From assembly GCA_934693165.1 (NCBI GenBank), contig CAKUUX010000016.1, positions 1 through 32,695 on the forward strand: 32,695 nucleotides of DNA, in the 5' to 3' direction. Numbering within the stretch: the first letter of the stretch is position 1; every line of letters starts with the position of its first letter. Below the pieces are notes generated by a model. The model did no database searches. It saw only the letters and a list, made by a program, of their open reading frames with translations, and had not been told where the DNA came from. Position numbers and translations under genes: made by a program. Source of the DNA: an uncultured Candidatus Melainabacteria bacterium. GTDB taxonomy: Bacteria > Cyanobacteriota > Vampirovibrionia > Gastranaerophilales > Gastranaerophilaceae. Positions 32,651 through 32,695 of the stretch are shown piece by piece.

Positions 32651-32695
32651 TTAAGGAAAGAAAAAAATAAATAGAAAAAGCGCAACATTTTTTAA

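Noticed and set aside
1..32695. CRISPR array, insertion sequence, prophage, toxin-antitoxin pair, tRNA or rRNA
   Set aside because: No regularly spaced repeats, no transposase or integrase frames, no terminal inverted repeats and no cloverleaf sequences were seen in the short intergenic spaces.

Overview
The window is AT-rich, densely packed bacterial chromosome from a Gram-negative-type cell: it carries an AsmA-like envelope protein, a type IV pilus motor and several signal-peptide proteins. My best guess is a non-photosynthetic relative of cyanobacteria (Vampirovibrionia / 'Melainabacteria', for example a gut Gastranaerophilales). The main support is a response regulator at 28072-28770 that reads along its whole length like cyanobacterial RpaA. 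An 11-subunit complex I without NuoEFG, a cyanobacterial-style DUF752 methyltransferase and a phosphodiester-glycosidase/GHL10 secreted protein also fit. No photosynthesis gene is visible. The lineage is an inference, not a proof.

Layout. 1-285: end of rplA and a strong terminator. 306-929: tmk. 897-4760 (minus strand): a run of four genes, namely a secreted TPR protein, a secreted GHL10 glycosidase-like protein, a 67-residue zinc-ribbon protein and an M20 peptidase. 4849-14455 (plus strand): the operon nuoABCDHIJKLMN, with most neighbours overlapping by 1-8 nt. 14452-15872 (minus): a small secreted protein behind ispG. 15912-19141 (plus): a phosphoesterase, an MnmC1-like tRNA methyltransferase and an FAD oxidoreductase. 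19164-23312: a giant AsmA-like protein. 23353-25248: mnmG. 25229-27992 (minus): uvrC then dnaJ. 28072-28770: rpaA-like regulator. 28771-30576 (minus): lepA. 30650-31720: pilT. 31906-32508: an unrecognised 200-residue protein. The right end is non-coding and looks like the start of a second, similar promoter region.

How the parts work together. The Nuo complex would pump ions, with electrons entering from a donor other than the NADH module, probably ferredoxin (inference). MnmG and the MnmC1-like enzyme both belong to wobble-uridine-34 tRNA modification, which gives the 16.7-25.2 kb stretch a possible theme. LepA, DnaJ, UvrC, Tmk and IspG are housekeeping. RpaA and PilT point to regulated surface behaviour, but nothing here links them directly.

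The most unusual pattern is in the promoters. Five genes (ispG, the MnmC1-like gene, mnmG, rpaA-like, lepA) have a -10 hexamer ending exactly 6 nt before the ATG, with no Shine-Dalgarno sequence; uvrC has 7 nt and pilT 8 nt. This predicts leaderless mRNAs. Other genes in the window have clear GGAG-type sites, so two initiation modes seem to coexist. Other oddities are a UvrC without its C-terminal HhH domain and a DnaJ with only half of its zinc-binding motifs. I found no CRISPR array, transposon, prophage, tRNA or rRNA, and no gap over 300 bases without a gene. I did not find a convincing new multi-gene defence or mobile system.
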